Made by a program: the position numbers and the translations under genes | Shown: one piece after another, positions 27,111-35,671 of the stretch | Position numbering within the stretch: the stretch's first letter is position 1 | How the letters are laid out: every line of letters starts with the position of its first letter | Notes under the pieces: generated by a model | What the model was told of the DNA's origin: nothing | Seen by the model: only the letters and a program-made list of their open reading frames with translations | Databases searched by the model: none | Assembly: GCA_028819215.1 (NCBI GenBank) | Contig: JAPPMG010000066.1 | Location: forward strand, 46,946-110,945 | DNA length: 64,000 nt | Source of the DNA: Bryobacterales bacterium | GTDB lineage: Bacteria; Acidobacteriota; Terriglobia; Bryobacterales; UBA6623 | Direction: 5' to 3'

Positions 27111-28040
27111 TCAGCCCTCCCCGGGGGGGCTCGACGGCGACGCGGCGGACATCACCAGCTCCGGAGCGTATTGCTCGATGCGGTCCAGGACCAGCCGGGC
27201 CCGGCGGACGCGCTCCTTCGACAGCGCAACAGCCGTGTGTTCGATGTGGGTGCCGCTGGGATAGATGTCAGGCGCGTTGCGCAATCCGAGCTTCACGTAG
27301 AGCGGTGCGCCGACGCGAATGAAGTCGGGCACTTCGTAGTGGCGCACGAAGCCTCCGATATTGTCCGGCGCTTCGACATAGAGGTCGATCGGAGCATCAA
27401 TGGCGGCGCGAACGGCAGCCAGCTGCGGCAGCGTGAGGTCGGACGGCACGTTGATGGTGGTCGCCCCGAGATCCTCGAGGACGCGCGCCGATGCCGGATT
27501 GGCCGGAGCCATCATGACCGAAGTCTTCAGGATGAGATCGTGCGGCAAATCCCCCGAGCGCTTCAGGCATCCCAAGATCTGCAACAGGCCGATATCCGAG
27601 ACCAATACGCTCCTGATGCCAAGCCGCTCCGCCCGCCTCACGTCCTCCACGGCGTACACCAGCTGGTCGCTGCCGCGCAGGCTCAATCCCAGAGCCTTGC
27701 CCGCAGCAGCATATGCCTGCGCTCCGATGTCGAACGTAGCTCGCGGACCCACGAAGAGATTGACCTCGAGCCCCCGGCTCTCGCCCATCGACACCATCGC
27801 GCGGATCTCGTCGTCGGTAAGCAGCATGATCCCGCTGCCCTGGCTCACCCGATGCAGCGGCACGCCCCGCGCATCCGCTTCGGAAATCACCGCCTCCAGC
27901 GCAGCCGGACCCTCTGTGCTGGGAATCTCGATCCGATACTGAGCGCCGTCTTCGAAACGCTTTGCCGAGTCCGGCGGCGGCATCGGGTCATTCGCGGGCA
28001 ATCCCAGGCTAGCGAGCGACTCCCTAGTTCTTGTCATCAC
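27111..28040 (-). CDS. TIM-barrel protein of the peptidase U32-like group
   Basis: A 309-residue protein whose strand pattern (QYRIEIPSTEGPAALEAVIS, NLFVGPRATFD, SVLVSDIGLLQIL, TINVPSDLT, LYVEAPDNIGG) fits a TIM barrel, similar to proteins annotated as U32-family peptidases. The diagnostic U32 cysteine motif is absent, so peptidase activity is doubtful. No signal peptide. The ATG at 28040 overlaps the thrB stop by 4 bp (ATGA), so translation is coupled; the downstream RraA-like gene is 4 bp away. The catabolic neighbours suggest a small-molecule enzyme rather than a protease. Function is not assigned. Confidence 0.6.
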   Translation of the reverse strand: MMTRTRESLASLGLPANDPMPPPDSAKRFEDGAQYRIEIPSTEGPAALEAVISEADARGVPLHRVSQGSGIMLLTDDEIRAMVSMGESRGLEVNLFVGPRATFDIGAQAYAAAGKALGLSLRGSDQLVYAVEDVRRAERLGIRSVLVSDIGLLQILGCLKRSGDLPHDLILKTSVMMAPANPASARVLEDLGATTINVPSDLTLPQLAAVRAAIDAPIDLYVEAPDNIGGFVRHYEVPDFIRVGAPLYVKLGLRNAPDIYPSGTHIEHTAVALSKERVRRARLVLDRIEQYAPELVMSAASPSSPPGEG

Positions 28041-28951
28041 TGCTGCGAAACATTCTTCACTACCAGCCCTGTGCGGTCAAGGTGCGGGAACATCACCTCG
28101 CTCTGGCAGCCTGCTTTCTCGAACTCCCGGGCGACAGCGTGGACAGCGTCTTCACGGCCGGTCTCGTATAGCACCAGCACGGCCGGACCGGCTCCGCTCA
28201 GTGCGCAGCCCAGCAGCCCAGGCACGCGCAATTTGAGGATCGCATCCAAGCCCGGCACGTGCGGGGACCGGTAGGGTTGGTGCAAGCGATCCTCGAATGC
28301 GACCGGGAAGGCTTCGCGATTGCCTTTCAGCAGCGCCGCCACTAGGAGAGTGGCGCGCTGGATGTTGAACACGGCATCGTCACGGGAGCAGCGGTCCGGC
28401 AACGCCGCGCGCATCTTGAGCGTGGACAGCTCATAGTCCGGACAGACCACAGCCACCGAGAACGCCCTGGGCACTTCCAGCCGCACTGCCCGCGTGACTC
28501 CGTCCGCGCCGATGGCCGCAGTTGTCACAGACCCAAGGACGGCGGCGGACACATTGTCGGGATGGCCCTCGATGCGGGCCGCCTCGTCCAGCAAGCGGTG
28601 CTCGTCCCAACCCATGTCGAGCACGCGATCCGCCAGCACGACCCCAACCACGAGCGCGGCGGCGCTGGAGCCCAGTCCTTTCCCGACCGGGATCTCGTTC
28701 TCGATCTCCAGGTAGACAGGGGGCAATTCACGGCCGTGCGCTCCGGCCACCTCGCGCGCGGTCTTGAGGATGAGATTCTCCGATTCGGCCGGGATGCTCG
28801 CGGTGTCCCGACCGCTGACGCGCACCAGGTCCTCGGACGCAATGCGAAATCGACAGTACAGATAGACGCCTAAGGCCAGCCCTAGCGTGTCGAAGCCGGG
28901 ACCCAGATTCGCGCTTGAGGCCGGCACGCGAACCTCGGTCAGCGCGCTCAT
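28037..28951 (-). CDS. thrB: Homoserine kinase ThrB
   Basis: A 304-residue GHMP kinase that phosphorylates L-homoserine for threonine synthesis in the cytoplasm. Motif 1 is VPASSANLGPGFDTLGLAL, motif 2 is PVGKGLGSSAAAL (ATP-binding), and motif 3 is LGCALSGAGPAVLVL near residue 220. The ATG at 28951 has a perfect TATAAT 8 nt upstream (28960-28965), so it probably has its own, nearly leaderless promoter even though it lies 88 bp downstream of the symporter. The downstream gene overlaps by 4 bp. No thrA or thrC is nearby; GHMP kinases of other specificity cannot be excluded. Confidence 0.9.
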   Translation of the reverse strand: MSALTEVRVPASSANLGPGFDTLGLALGVYLYCRFRIASEDLVRVSGRDTASIPAESENLILKTAREVAGAHGRELPPVYLEIENEIPVGKGLGSSAAALVVGVVLADRVLDMGWDEHRLLDEAARIEGHPDNVSAAVLGSVTTAAIGADGVTRAVRLEVPRAFSVAVVCPDYELSTLKMRAALPDRCSRDDAVFNIQRATLLVAALLKGNREAFPVAFEDRLHQPYRSPHVPGLDAILKLRVPGLLGCALSGAGPAVLVLYETGREDAVHAVAREFEKAGCQSEVMFPHLDRTGLVVKNVSQQ

Positions 28952-28959
28952 AAGCCGCG

Positions 28960-28965
28960 ATTATA
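28960..28965 (-). promoter_or_regulatory. Perfect TATAAT -10 for thrB
   Basis: A consensus TATAAT on the minus strand lies 8 nt before the thrB ATG at 28951, giving a predicted transcript start at or next to the start codon. No clear -35 was seen at 17 bp. Confidence 0.5.
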
Positions 28966-29039
28966 GCCCAGCGACTCAAGGCGATCATGCGTGCGGTCGA
29001 ACCGCCGAGTGCCGACCCTGAACGATAAGTGCAAGCGGA

Positions 29040-30691
29040 TCAACGAAATGCGACAAAGAAGAGCACGGCCGCGGCGCTGATCAAGAGCAAAGTGGTCCGT
29101 TCGGGGCGCCAACGCCTCGATTCCGGCTGAGTCGCCCCAGTTTCCTTCGCGACCGCTGCTCGGGACCTTTCGAGCCAACCATCGCCGGCACCGCCGTAGC
29201 GCTCGCCGCGCCGACAACTGGCCAAGGTCAGCCCGCGCAGCGATGCGGCGTCCGCCGGACCGAGCAGCACCGAGCAGACGGCCATGGCACCGCCCGTCAC
29301 GGCTACCGCCCACCAGTAGCTCCACCAGACGCCGGTGAGCTGCTCGGGCAACGGCCACGCCAAGCGGTCTCCCAGCATCGAAACAAGTCCGCAGGAGACC
29401 CCGGCAAGCATGCCGACGATCCCTGAACGAGGGTGCGCGCGAGTCCACGCCCCGACCGCGAACACCGTGGCTAGGGGCACAACGGCAACGCTGGACAGCC
29501 TCAGGTAGAACGCCACCATGCCTTGGCCGAGGAACGGAATGTACACAAACGACAGCGCCACGCAGGCTACCGCGGCGATTCGCGTGACGGCCAGACTGCC
29601 TCGCTCCTGCGCGTTCGGAGCCAAGAAACGACAGTACACGTCCCGTGTGAAGACGGCGCCGAGAGCCGAACCGATCGAGTCGTAGGTCGAAATGCAGGCG
29701 GCCAGCACCCAGCCAGCACAAGGCCCGCAAGCGGGCCGTCCAGAAAGTCGACGAAGACCTGCGGGAATGCGCCGTCAACCTGATCGAGATCGGGATAGAG
29801 CGCGCGGCTCATGATGCCGAGCGAGACGTTGCACCACATGACCGCGATGAGCGCGGCCGAGGCGATCACGACAGCCGCTCGCATGTCCCACTCGCTCCGC
29901 GCGCCCAGCAAGCGCATCGACTGGGAATGGTTGACGATGCAGTAGGCGGCATGCACCGCGATCCAACCGAACAGCACCAACGCAAGCGGCGTTCCGGGGC
30001 CGGACAGCCCGCCATAGGACAGCACCTGTGCCGGCAGTTCCGGATCGACCTCGGCCAGGCGGCCACGCAGCTCCGCCCAACCGCCGATCGCGCGCCATAC
30101 CACAACCCACAGCACGCCCGACGCGATCACGATCATGACCGTTTGCAGCGAGTCGGTCGCCACCACCGTTCGCAGGCCGCCGCTGGCCGTGTAGACCGCC
30201 GCCAACGCTGCCAGGCCGACCACAAGCCACCACGCCCTGCCGCCCCAGCCCGTGATCGCGCCTAGCAGGAGAAACAGGGAAAAGGCCATGTTGCCCATCA
30301 CATTGGTGCGCTGCTGGATCTGGACCAGTGCTCCGAACAAGCGCATGGCCGGCCCGAAGCGCGCCTCGAGGTATTCGGCATTGGTGAAGAATCCCGCCCG
30401 GTAGACCGGCACCAGCACGACGCCTGTCGCCAGCAGCCAGCCGATGGGGATGCCCAGCCACCACGTGGAGAGATAGGCGATGCCGTACTGATAGGCACCG
30501 CCAACCACCGCGACAAAATCGCCGCTGTCCACAGCGGTCGCGAACAAGGACAAGCCGATGGCCGGCCAGGCCAAGCTGCGAGAAGCGAGTTGCCAATCCG
30601 CGACAGTGCTCGGGCGCCGCGTGCGCAGCCAGCCCGCCGCGACCATGGCGGCGTTGATGCCCAGCGCCAGGACCCAGCCGACCAGTGTCAT
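29040..30691 (-). pseudogene. Sodium:solute symporter, disrupted by a frameshift
   Basis: A symporter of about 550 residues is encoded in two frames. The upstream part (30691 to about 29711) covers helices 1-8 with MTLVGWVLALGINAAMVAAG, FATAVDSGDFVAVVGG and FLDGPLAGLVLAG. The downstream part (about 29709 to 29040) continues at once with VLAACISTYDSIGSALGAVF and the remaining helices. One extra base in the CCC run at 29708-29710 (GGG on the coding strand) would restore one frame. The coding strand has GTGCTGGC twice around the junction, a plausible slippage site. It may be a real pseudogene or a sequencing error. PhyH precedes it by 23 bp on the same strand. Confidence 0.85.
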
Positions 30692-30714
30692 GCGAGCGGC
30701 GCGTAACGCTGTCC

Positions 30715-31527
30715 CTAATCGGAGGTCAACGCCGCGACAAACTTCGCCGCCTCTGCCCGATGTGCCAGCACGGCGCTCTCCATGGACGGATACTCCGGCG
30801 GGTCGTTACGCAGGTCCCAATGGCCGAAGCGGTCGCGGCCCCGGACCAGGGCCGCCGATTGGTCAGGCAGCAGCGGCTTGGCGTCGGGCGTGACGTAGCG
30901 GGCCGCGAATCCGATCCGCGGCAGGTCGGAACCGTTCGCATGCGAGCCGTGGATCGCCCGCACGTGGTGCAGCGACAACTGGCCTGCTCGCAGTTCGATG
31001 TCCACGACGTCGCTCTCGTCGTATTCGACCTGGATCTCTTGGCCCCGCGTGAGCAGGTTGTCCTCGGCATACGTGTCGGTGTGCGGCTGGATCTCCATCA
31101 TGTGCGAGCCTGGCAGCAGGCGCATGCAGCCGTTCGCCCGCGTGCTGTCGGTGAGAGCTATCCAAGCCGTAGTGACCGCTCCGCCATCCAAGCCCCAGTA
31201 GGTGCCGTCTTGGTGCATGCTGACGTAGCCGGTATCGCGCGCCGGCTTCGGAAAGACCGATGCGGACCAAAGCAAGATGTCCGCGCCGAGCACGCTCTCG
31301 GCCGCAGCTAGCACCTTGGGGTGTGTCGCCAGTTCCCACGCCCACCTGTAGAAACGGTGGATCTGGCTCATCTGCACCGCCTTCGGGGCGCCGCCGAAGG
31401 CCGCGGCCACCCCAAGATACGCCCTGCAGTAGCGATCCGCCTCGGGCGGCTCCAAGGCATCGATGGGGCACAGGAAACCCGTCCTGCGGTAGAGGTCTCG
31501 CTGGGCAGTTGTGAGCGGCGGTTGCAC
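30715..31527 (-). CDS. Phytanoyl-CoA dioxygenase (PhyH)-family protein
   Basis: A 270-residue Fe(II)/2-oxoglutarate-dependent dioxygenase. MHQDGTYWGLD carries the HxD iron ligands, LHHVRAIHGSHAN carries the distal His, and the RIGFAARYV segment supplies the Arg that binds 2-oxoglutarate; GSHMMEI is also family-typical. It lacks a signal peptide and should act in the cytoplasm on a small hydroxylatable substrate. It starts with GTG at 31527. The frameshifted symporter follows 23 bp downstream, suggesting that the two once formed an import-and-hydroxylate unit. Confidence 0.88.
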   Translation of the reverse strand: MQPPLTTAQRDLYRRTGFLCPIDALEPPEADRYCRAYLGVAAAFGGAPKAVQMSQIHRFYRWAWELATHPKVLAAAESVLGADILLWSASVFPKPARDTGYVSMHQDGTYWGLDGGAVTTAWIALTDSTRANGCMRLLPGSHMMEIQPHTDTYAEDNLLTRGQEIQVEYDESDVVDIELRAGQLSLHHVRAIHGSHANGSDLPRIGFAARYVTPDAKPLLPDQSAALVRGRDRFGHWDLRNDPPEYPSMESAVLAHRAEAAKFVAALTSD

Positions 31528-31588
31528 AGGCGCCTCGGCCGAACCATCATACGCCCGGGCGCTCCCAGCGCGTCGCGCAGCGGCCGGT

Positions 31589-31594
31589 TACAAT
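31589..31594 (+). promoter_or_regulatory. Candidate -10 (TACAAT) for the methyltransferase
   Basis: TACAAT lies 7 nt before a TTG and 10 nt before a GTG start codon of the methyltransferase, with no ribosome-binding site between. Consistent with a leaderless mRNA. Confidence 0.45.
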
Positions 31595-31601
31595 CGTTCG
31601 G

Positions 31602-32135
31602 TTGGTGACTGAGGCACCCAGTCTCGACGTCGGCTGTGGCCGGAACAAGAGGCAGGGCGCTATAGGCGTCGATCGCATTGCCAACACGGCCGCGGACGTG
31701 CTGGCCGACATCGATCAGGGCCTGCCGTTCCTGGAGGCCACGATTGGCAGCGTCAGCCTCGTCCACGTCATCGAACACGTTGACGATGTCGTGCATGCCG
31801 TGGAAGAAGCGCACCGCGTGCTCCGACCCGGCGGGCGGCTCCATGTCGAGACGCCGCACTATTCGGACTCGAGCTCGTTCACGGACCCCACGCACCGCTG
31901 GCACCTCAACTCCTTCTCGTTCCGGTACTTCACGGAGGCCGGCGGCTTCTCCTACTACTCGCAGTGCCGCTTCCGGGAAGTGAGGACGGAGATCAAGCTG
32001 TTGCGATTCTGGAGGCTGCTGGGCTTCGAGTTTGCCGTCAATCACTCGCGCGTCGTCCGCAAGTTCTGGGAGTACTACCTGTGCTTCCTGGTGCGCGGAA
32101 AGGCGCTGGTCTTCGAGCTCGAAGCCCTGAAATAG
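31602..32135 (+). CDS. SAM-dependent methyltransferase (class I, small)
   Basis: A 177-residue protein with the SAM motif SLDVGCGRNK, a catalytic-region loop IEHVDDVVHAVEEAHRVL, PGGRLHVETPHYSD, and a C-terminal segment HRWHLNSFSFRYF. This resembles the Methyltransf_11 group found in polysaccharide or lipid modification loci. No partner reveals the substrate. Start is TTG at 31602 or GTG at 31605; the TACAAT at 31589-31594 favours one of these. The next gene starts 21 bp after the stop and may be read with it. Confidence 0.8.
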   Translation: MVTEAPSLDVGCGRNKRQGAIGVDRIANTAADVLADIDQGLPFLEATIGSVSLVHVIEHVDDVVHAVEEAHRVLRPGGRLHVETPHYSDSSSFTDPTHRWHLNSFSFRYFTEAGGFSYYSQCRFREVRTEIKLLRFWRLLGFEFAVNHSRVVRKFWEYYLCFLVRGKALVFELEALK

Positions 32136-32143
32136 CCCTGTGG

Positions 32144-32149
32144 TATTCT
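32144..32149 (+). promoter_or_regulatory. Candidate -10 (TATTCT) for the 161-residue protein
   Basis: TATTCT lies 7 nt before the GTG at 32157 and there is no Shine-Dalgarno sequence. It fits the same leaderless pattern as neighbouring genes. Confidence 0.35.
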
Positions 32150-32156
32150 CCGAAAA

Positions 32157-32642
32157 GTGGAACTGACCGAGGTCTACGAGGCGTTCGGCAGCGACCGCAC
32201 CAGCAGGCTGGTCCGGTCCGTGTCGCTCGGTGCGCTGCGGACCTACGGCGTGTACGAAGCGATCAAGGTTCGCTCCAGGCTGCGAACCCTGAACCGCCAG
32301 AAGCTGCGCGCCGCCGCGCCGCGAATGTGGGAGCAGATCAAGGACGGCGACGCCGATCTCGCCCGGGACCTCTCGCAAGCCGTACTGGTCTCCAACATTC
32401 CGCTCATCGTCGAAGTGCTGGACCTGCTGGAAATCGAGCACGACGAGAATGGGTTCTTCGACAAGGACAGCGACTACTCGAGCAAGCTTTCTGATGGCTG
32501 GGAGCAGCGGGTCTTCGAGCACTGCAAGGACCGCTTTGACCCGGACCTAGTGCTGCACTACATCAACCATCTCGGATGGGAGCTGGAAGCGCTGGCCGAG
32601 CCGTACCTAGAGCCGAACGAAGTTCCCACGGCCGCTGGCTAA
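32157..32642 (+). CDS. Conserved hypothetical, helical (161 residues)
   Basis: A soluble, mostly alpha-helical protein without signal peptide or known motif. Noticeable features are a basic central part (RLRTLNRQKLRAAAPRMW), an acidic stretch (EIEHDENGFFDKDSDYSS) and a C-terminal helix (HYINHLGWELEALAEP). It has a GTG start at 32157 supported by the TATTCT hexamer upstream. It sits between a methyltransferase and phosphofructokinase, 56 bp from the latter. I do not recognise a family and give no function. Confidence 0.7.
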   Translation: MELTEVYEAFGSDRTSRLVRSVSLGALRTYGVYEAIKVRSRLRTLNRQKLRAAAPRMWEQIKDGDADLARDLSQAVLVSNIPLIVEVLDLLEIEHDENGFFDKDSDYSSKLSDGWEQRVFEHCKDRFDPDLVLHYINHLGWELEALAEPYLEPNEVPTAAG

Positions 32643-32698
32643 AGGCCGCGCAAGACCGGGCTCGCCACCCAAGGGCCACACCGGAGCGAAATTCTGAC

Positions 32699-33871
32699 AT
32701 GACTGGAAGACGCATTGGCATCCTGACCGGCGGCGGCGACGTGCCGGGCCTAAACGCTGCAATCAGGGCAGCGGTCTACGACGCTCGCGACCGCGGCATG
32801 GAGATCATCGGCGTTCGGCGGGGCTGGAAGGGACTCACTCATGTCAACCCCGTGGATGGGGTCGACCCTGAGTACCTGCTACCGCTAGACCGTGCCAACA
32901 CTCGCACGGTCGACCGGATGGGCGGCACCTTCCTGCACTCGACCCGCACGCAACCTTCGCGCATGAAGGTTGGTGACAGCCCCGAGCACCTCCAAGGCCG
33001 GCTAGCCTCGCTGGCCGAAGTCAGCCCTGGCATCGTGGACTTCACGCCAATCGTGCTGGAAAACTTGGAACGGCTGCGCCTGGATTCGCTCATCGCGATT
33101 GGCGGCGACGACACGCTCAGCTACGCCCGCCGCCTGCACGAAGAGGGCTTCCCCGTCGTCTGCCTGCCGAAGACCATGGACAACGACGTGCCGAATACCG
33201 AGTACTGCATCGGATTCTCGACGGCAATCACGCGCGCGGTGGACAACATCGGCCGCCAGCGCACGACAGTTGGCTCGCATGAGCGTGTCGGGATCTTTCG
33301 CGTGTTCGGTCGCGACGCAGGCTTCACGGCCCTGTACACGGCCTATGTCACCGGCATCCGCTGCTGCATTCCGGAACATGTCTTCGACTTGGATCGGCTG
33401 CTGGCGCTGCTGATGCAGGACAAGCGCGAGAACCCGAGCAACTACACGCTCGTCGTGCTGTCGGAAGGTGCCACTTGGGAAGGCCGCACCGTGCAGGAAT
33501 ACGGCGACGCCGACGCTTACGGTCATCGCAAGAAGATGAGCGTCGGCGAAGCGCTGAGCCAAGAGGTCAAGAAGCAGCTCAAGGAAGAGACCGTGGTCAG
33601 CGACCTGACCTACGACCTGCGCGGCGGGCCTCCCGATTTCATCGACCGGCTCGTGGCGACGACCTTTGCCGCAATGGCCGTGGAGTGCATCGCCGACGGC
33701 GGTTCGGGCCGCATGATGGCGCTCCAGAAGGGGTGCTACGTGGACGCCGAGATCCCCGGTCCCGGCGGCAAGTCCCGCAGTGTCGACGTAAGCGCGATGT
33801 ACGACACCGCGAACTTCTTGCCGAAGCGCGACAACAAGGCGGGCGCTCCGATCTTCCTCAACATGCTGTAG
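32699..33871 (+). CDS. pfp: 6-phosphofructokinase, pyrophosphate-dependent type by motif
   Basis: A 390-residue phosphofructokinase that converts fructose 6-phosphate to fructose 1,6-bisphosphate in glycolysis. GILTGGGDVPGLNAAI is the phosphate-donor loop. The next site is GGDDT (not GGDGS), and the catalytic loop is PKTMDND (not PGTIDND); both substitutions mark PPi-using enzymes, so a reversible PPi-PFK is likely. Other conserved parts are IGFSTA, RVFGRDAGFTALYTA, and LSEGATWEG. The ATG at 32699 matches family length. No ATP-PFK was seen in the window. The next gene, nuoA, is convergent. Confidence 0.93.
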   Translation: MTGRRIGILTGGGDVPGLNAAIRAAVYDARDRGMEIIGVRRGWKGLTHVNPVDGVDPEYLLPLDRANTRTVDRMGGTFLHSTRTQPSRMKVGDSPEHLQGRLASLAEVSPGIVDFTPIVLENLERLRLDSLIAIGGDDTLSYARRLHEEGFPVVCLPKTMDNDVPNTEYCIGFSTAITRAVDNIGRQRTTVGSHERVGIFRVFGRDAGFTALYTAYVTGIRCCIPEHVFDLDRLLALLMQDKRENPSNYTLVVLSEGATWEGRTVQEYGDADAYGHRKKMSVGEALSQEVKKQLKEETVVSDLTYDLRGGPPDFIDRLVATTFAAMAVECIADGGSGRMMALQKGCYVDAEIPGPGGKSRSVDVSAMYDTANFLPKRDNKAGAPIFLNML

Positions 33872-33879
33872 GGGCCGGC

Positions 33880-33894
33880 ACGGCGCAGCGCCGT
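33880..33894. terminator. Weak GC hairpin between convergent pfp and nuoA
   Basis: ACGGC (33880-33884) and GCCGT (33890-33894) can pair around a 5-nt loop between two convergent genes. There is no T-tract on either strand, so it is only a weak bidirectional terminator candidate. Confidence 0.25.
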
Positions 33895-33922
33895 CCGCCG
33901 GCGGGCAAGCCCGGGCGGGCGG

Positions 33923-34279
33923 TCAGGCCCACTTCAGTGCGCGCTGGCGGAAGAGCCAGATATAGCCGGCAATCAGGATGGCCAAGAAGACCAGCATCTC
34001 GACCAAGCCGAAGAGGCCGAGCACGTCATACTGAATCGCCCACGGCAAGAGGAAGATCGTCTCGACGTCGAAGATCACGAACAGGATCGCCACGAGATAG
34101 AAGCGGATCGAATAGCGGCCGCGCGTGTCGTCCTCGGGCGCGATGCCACATTCGTAGGGCTCGAGCTTGGTCTTTTCCGGGACGCTGGGACGGATCAACT
34201 TGGCGGCGATCAGTGTCACGATCGGAAACGCCGCGGCGATTCCGATGAAGATCATGATGGGAATGTACCCTCGGGGCAT
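33923..34279 (-). CDS. nuoA: NADH-quinone oxidoreductase subunit A, isolated
   Basis: A 118-residue complex I membrane subunit with three helices. Family segments: EPYECGIAPEDD (conserved Cys in the loop that moves during catalysis), IRFYLVAILFVIFDVETIFL and the C-terminal helix VFLAILIAGYIWLFRQR. Normally nuoA leads a nuoABC... operon, but here no nuoB follows; the next gene is the convergent PFK. A perfect TATAAT (34289-34294) lies 9 nt before the ATG and AGAGG lies just upstream of it, so it has its own promoter. Either the nuo cluster is split in this genome or this is an extra copy. Confidence 0.95.
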   Translation of the reverse strand: MPRGYIPIMIFIGIAAAFPIVTLIAAKLIRPSVPEKTKLEPYECGIAPEDDTRGRYSIRFYLVAILFVIFDVETIFLLPWAIQYDVLGLFGLVEMLVFLAILIAGYIWLFRQRALKWA

Positions 34280-34288
34280 GAACCTCTG

Positions 34289-34294
34289 ATTATA
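34289..34294 (-). promoter_or_regulatory. Perfect TATAAT -10 for nuoA
   Basis: Consensus TATAAT lies 9 nt before the nuoA ATG at 34279; AGAGG between it and the ATG is too close to serve as an ordinary leader, so the mRNA is expected to start at or just before the ATG. Confidence 0.5.
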
Positions 34295-34322
34295 CGCACG
34301 CGGGCCGGTCGGCCGCGCGGAC

Positions 34323-35126
34323 TCAGTAGTCGACCGCAGCGGAATCGTCCGGCTGAATCCGGTCGCTGGGCGGACCGACGTGAATGTGCGGCCCTGTCGA
34401 CTGGCCAGGCACGGCGCTGCGGAAAGCGATATAGGGAATCCCCAAGCTCTCCAGCATGTAGATCAGAAACATCCCCTCGTCCGAGTCCGGATGCAACGCC
34501 ACGTCGATCCGGCCGGTGTGGTCCAAGCCCATCGAACGGTGCAGGTACGTGTCACCATCGGCACTGACAGGAGGACTGCTGCCAAAGGTGTAGCGGTACA
34601 TGTCGCCGACCTCTTCGAGCATCGCAAGCTCGTAATCGTCAAAGCCCTCGAAGCGATACGCCAATTCCTCGCCCTCAAGCTCTTCCAAGTAAGTCTCGGC
34701 AGCAACCATGCGCTCCATCTGCCGGATCAGATCGGCCCGCGTGTTGGCCAGCTCGGCTTGCCGCTCGGCGCCAGCGAGCTCATCCTTGGCCTCTTGAAGG
34801 CGCTGCGCCGGGATCACGCCGGCCTCAACCCGCGCCAATGCGAGATCGAGGTTCTCGCGGGCAATTCGGACCAAGCCGTCGGCGGCATCGAGCATCAGCC
34901 TGAGCTCACCCTCCTCGAGTGTTTCGCTGAGCAGCGTGCGGTTCAAGGTCTCTCGATAGCCGCGCTTGAGCCGCTCTGTCTGCGCTTCGACAAGGGCACG
35001 CCTCGGAAGGGCTCCGGCCCGGACCAGGTTCTCGACCCGCTCCAGTTCCGGATCAGCCTGGGCATTCGCCGCGGGCATGGATGCCAAGCCGATTGCGGCG
35101 CCGACGATCCAAGCACATGCCCGCAT
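34323..35126 (-). CDS. Exported helical protein with LAS-like C-terminal domain
   Basis: A 267-residue protein with a signal peptide (CAWIVGAAIGLASMPAANA). Residues about 25-160 are a long coiled coil (RLKRGYRETLNRTLLSETLE, VEAGVIPAQRLQEAKDELAG). The C-terminal third contains HRSMGLDHTGRIDVALHPD and GPHIHVGPPS, with several His and Asp in positions that recall zinc-binding LAS peptidases, though the exact ligand spacing does not match. The ATG at 35126 is preferred over a TTG at 35132 because TAAAAT lies 9 nt upstream. The function is unknown; an envelope role, perhaps peptidoglycan-related, is inferred. Confidence 0.68.
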   Translation of the reverse strand: MRACAWIVGAAIGLASMPAANAQADPELERVENLVRAGALPRRALVEAQTERLKRGYRETLNRTLLSETLEEGELRLMLDAADGLVRIARENLDLALARVEAGVIPAQRLQEAKDELAGAERQAELANTRADLIRQMERMVAAETYLEELEGEELAYRFEGFDDYELAMLEEVGDMYRYTFGSSPPVSADGDTYLHRSMGLDHTGRIDVALHPDSDEGMFLIYMLESLGIPYIAFRSAVPGQSTGPHIHVGPPSDRIQPDDSAAVDY

Positions 35127-35317
35127 ACGCAATTCATTTTAAGTGCCGAGAGCTCCCACTCTGCCACGCAGGCGATCCCGCGAACGGCGCGGAGTCCGGC
35201 CAAGCTGCCTCCCGCAAAATCGTGGCGGCAGATACCCGAAACGCCATCGCTCGCCTGCCAAGACAAATCTAAGATAATAGGTAGCCGCTTGGCCGCACTC
35301 AGGCCAGCCGAACCTTT

Positions 35318-35659
35318 ATGGAAGATTGGGAAGTTGCCGTACAGGCCGCTCAAGAGCGTAAGGCCCTCGACACGATAGTGCTAAACATCGGCCAGGTCAG
35401 CACCTTCACCGAACAGTTCGTCATCTGCCACGGCACGAACTCGCGACAAGTCCAAGCGATCGCGGACTGGATCGAGAGGAGCGTCAAAGCCCAGGGCCGC
35501 AGGCCGCTGCGCATCGAGGGCTACCAGAACGCCGAATGGATCCTGCTCGACTACGGGGACTTCGTGGTGCACGTGTTCTCGCGCGACAAGCGCTACTACT
35601 ACGACTTGGAGCGGCTGTGGAAGGCGGCTCCGAAGCTTCCGATTCCAGTGGCAGCCTGA
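35318..35659 (+). CDS. rsfS: Ribosomal silencing factor RsfS
   Basis: A 113-residue homologue of RsfS/RsfA, which binds ribosomal protein uL14 and blocks joining of the 30S and 50S subunits under nutrient limitation. Family landmarks are the central ALDTIVLNIGQVSTFTEQFV, GTNSRQVQAIADWIE and the C-terminal DYGDFVVHVFSRDKRYYYDL. It is complete. The 191 bp upstream carry GATAAT at 35273-35278 as a possible -10. It is convergent with tyrA, 12 bp apart. nadD, which often precedes rsfS, is not here. Confidence 0.95.
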   Translation: MEDWEVAVQAAQERKALDTIVLNIGQVSTFTEQFVICHGTNSRQVQAIADWIERSVKAQGRRPLRIEGYQNAEWILLDYGDFVVHVFSRDKRYYYDLERLWKAAPKLPIPVAA

Positions 35660-35671
35660 GGGGCTCGCGCG

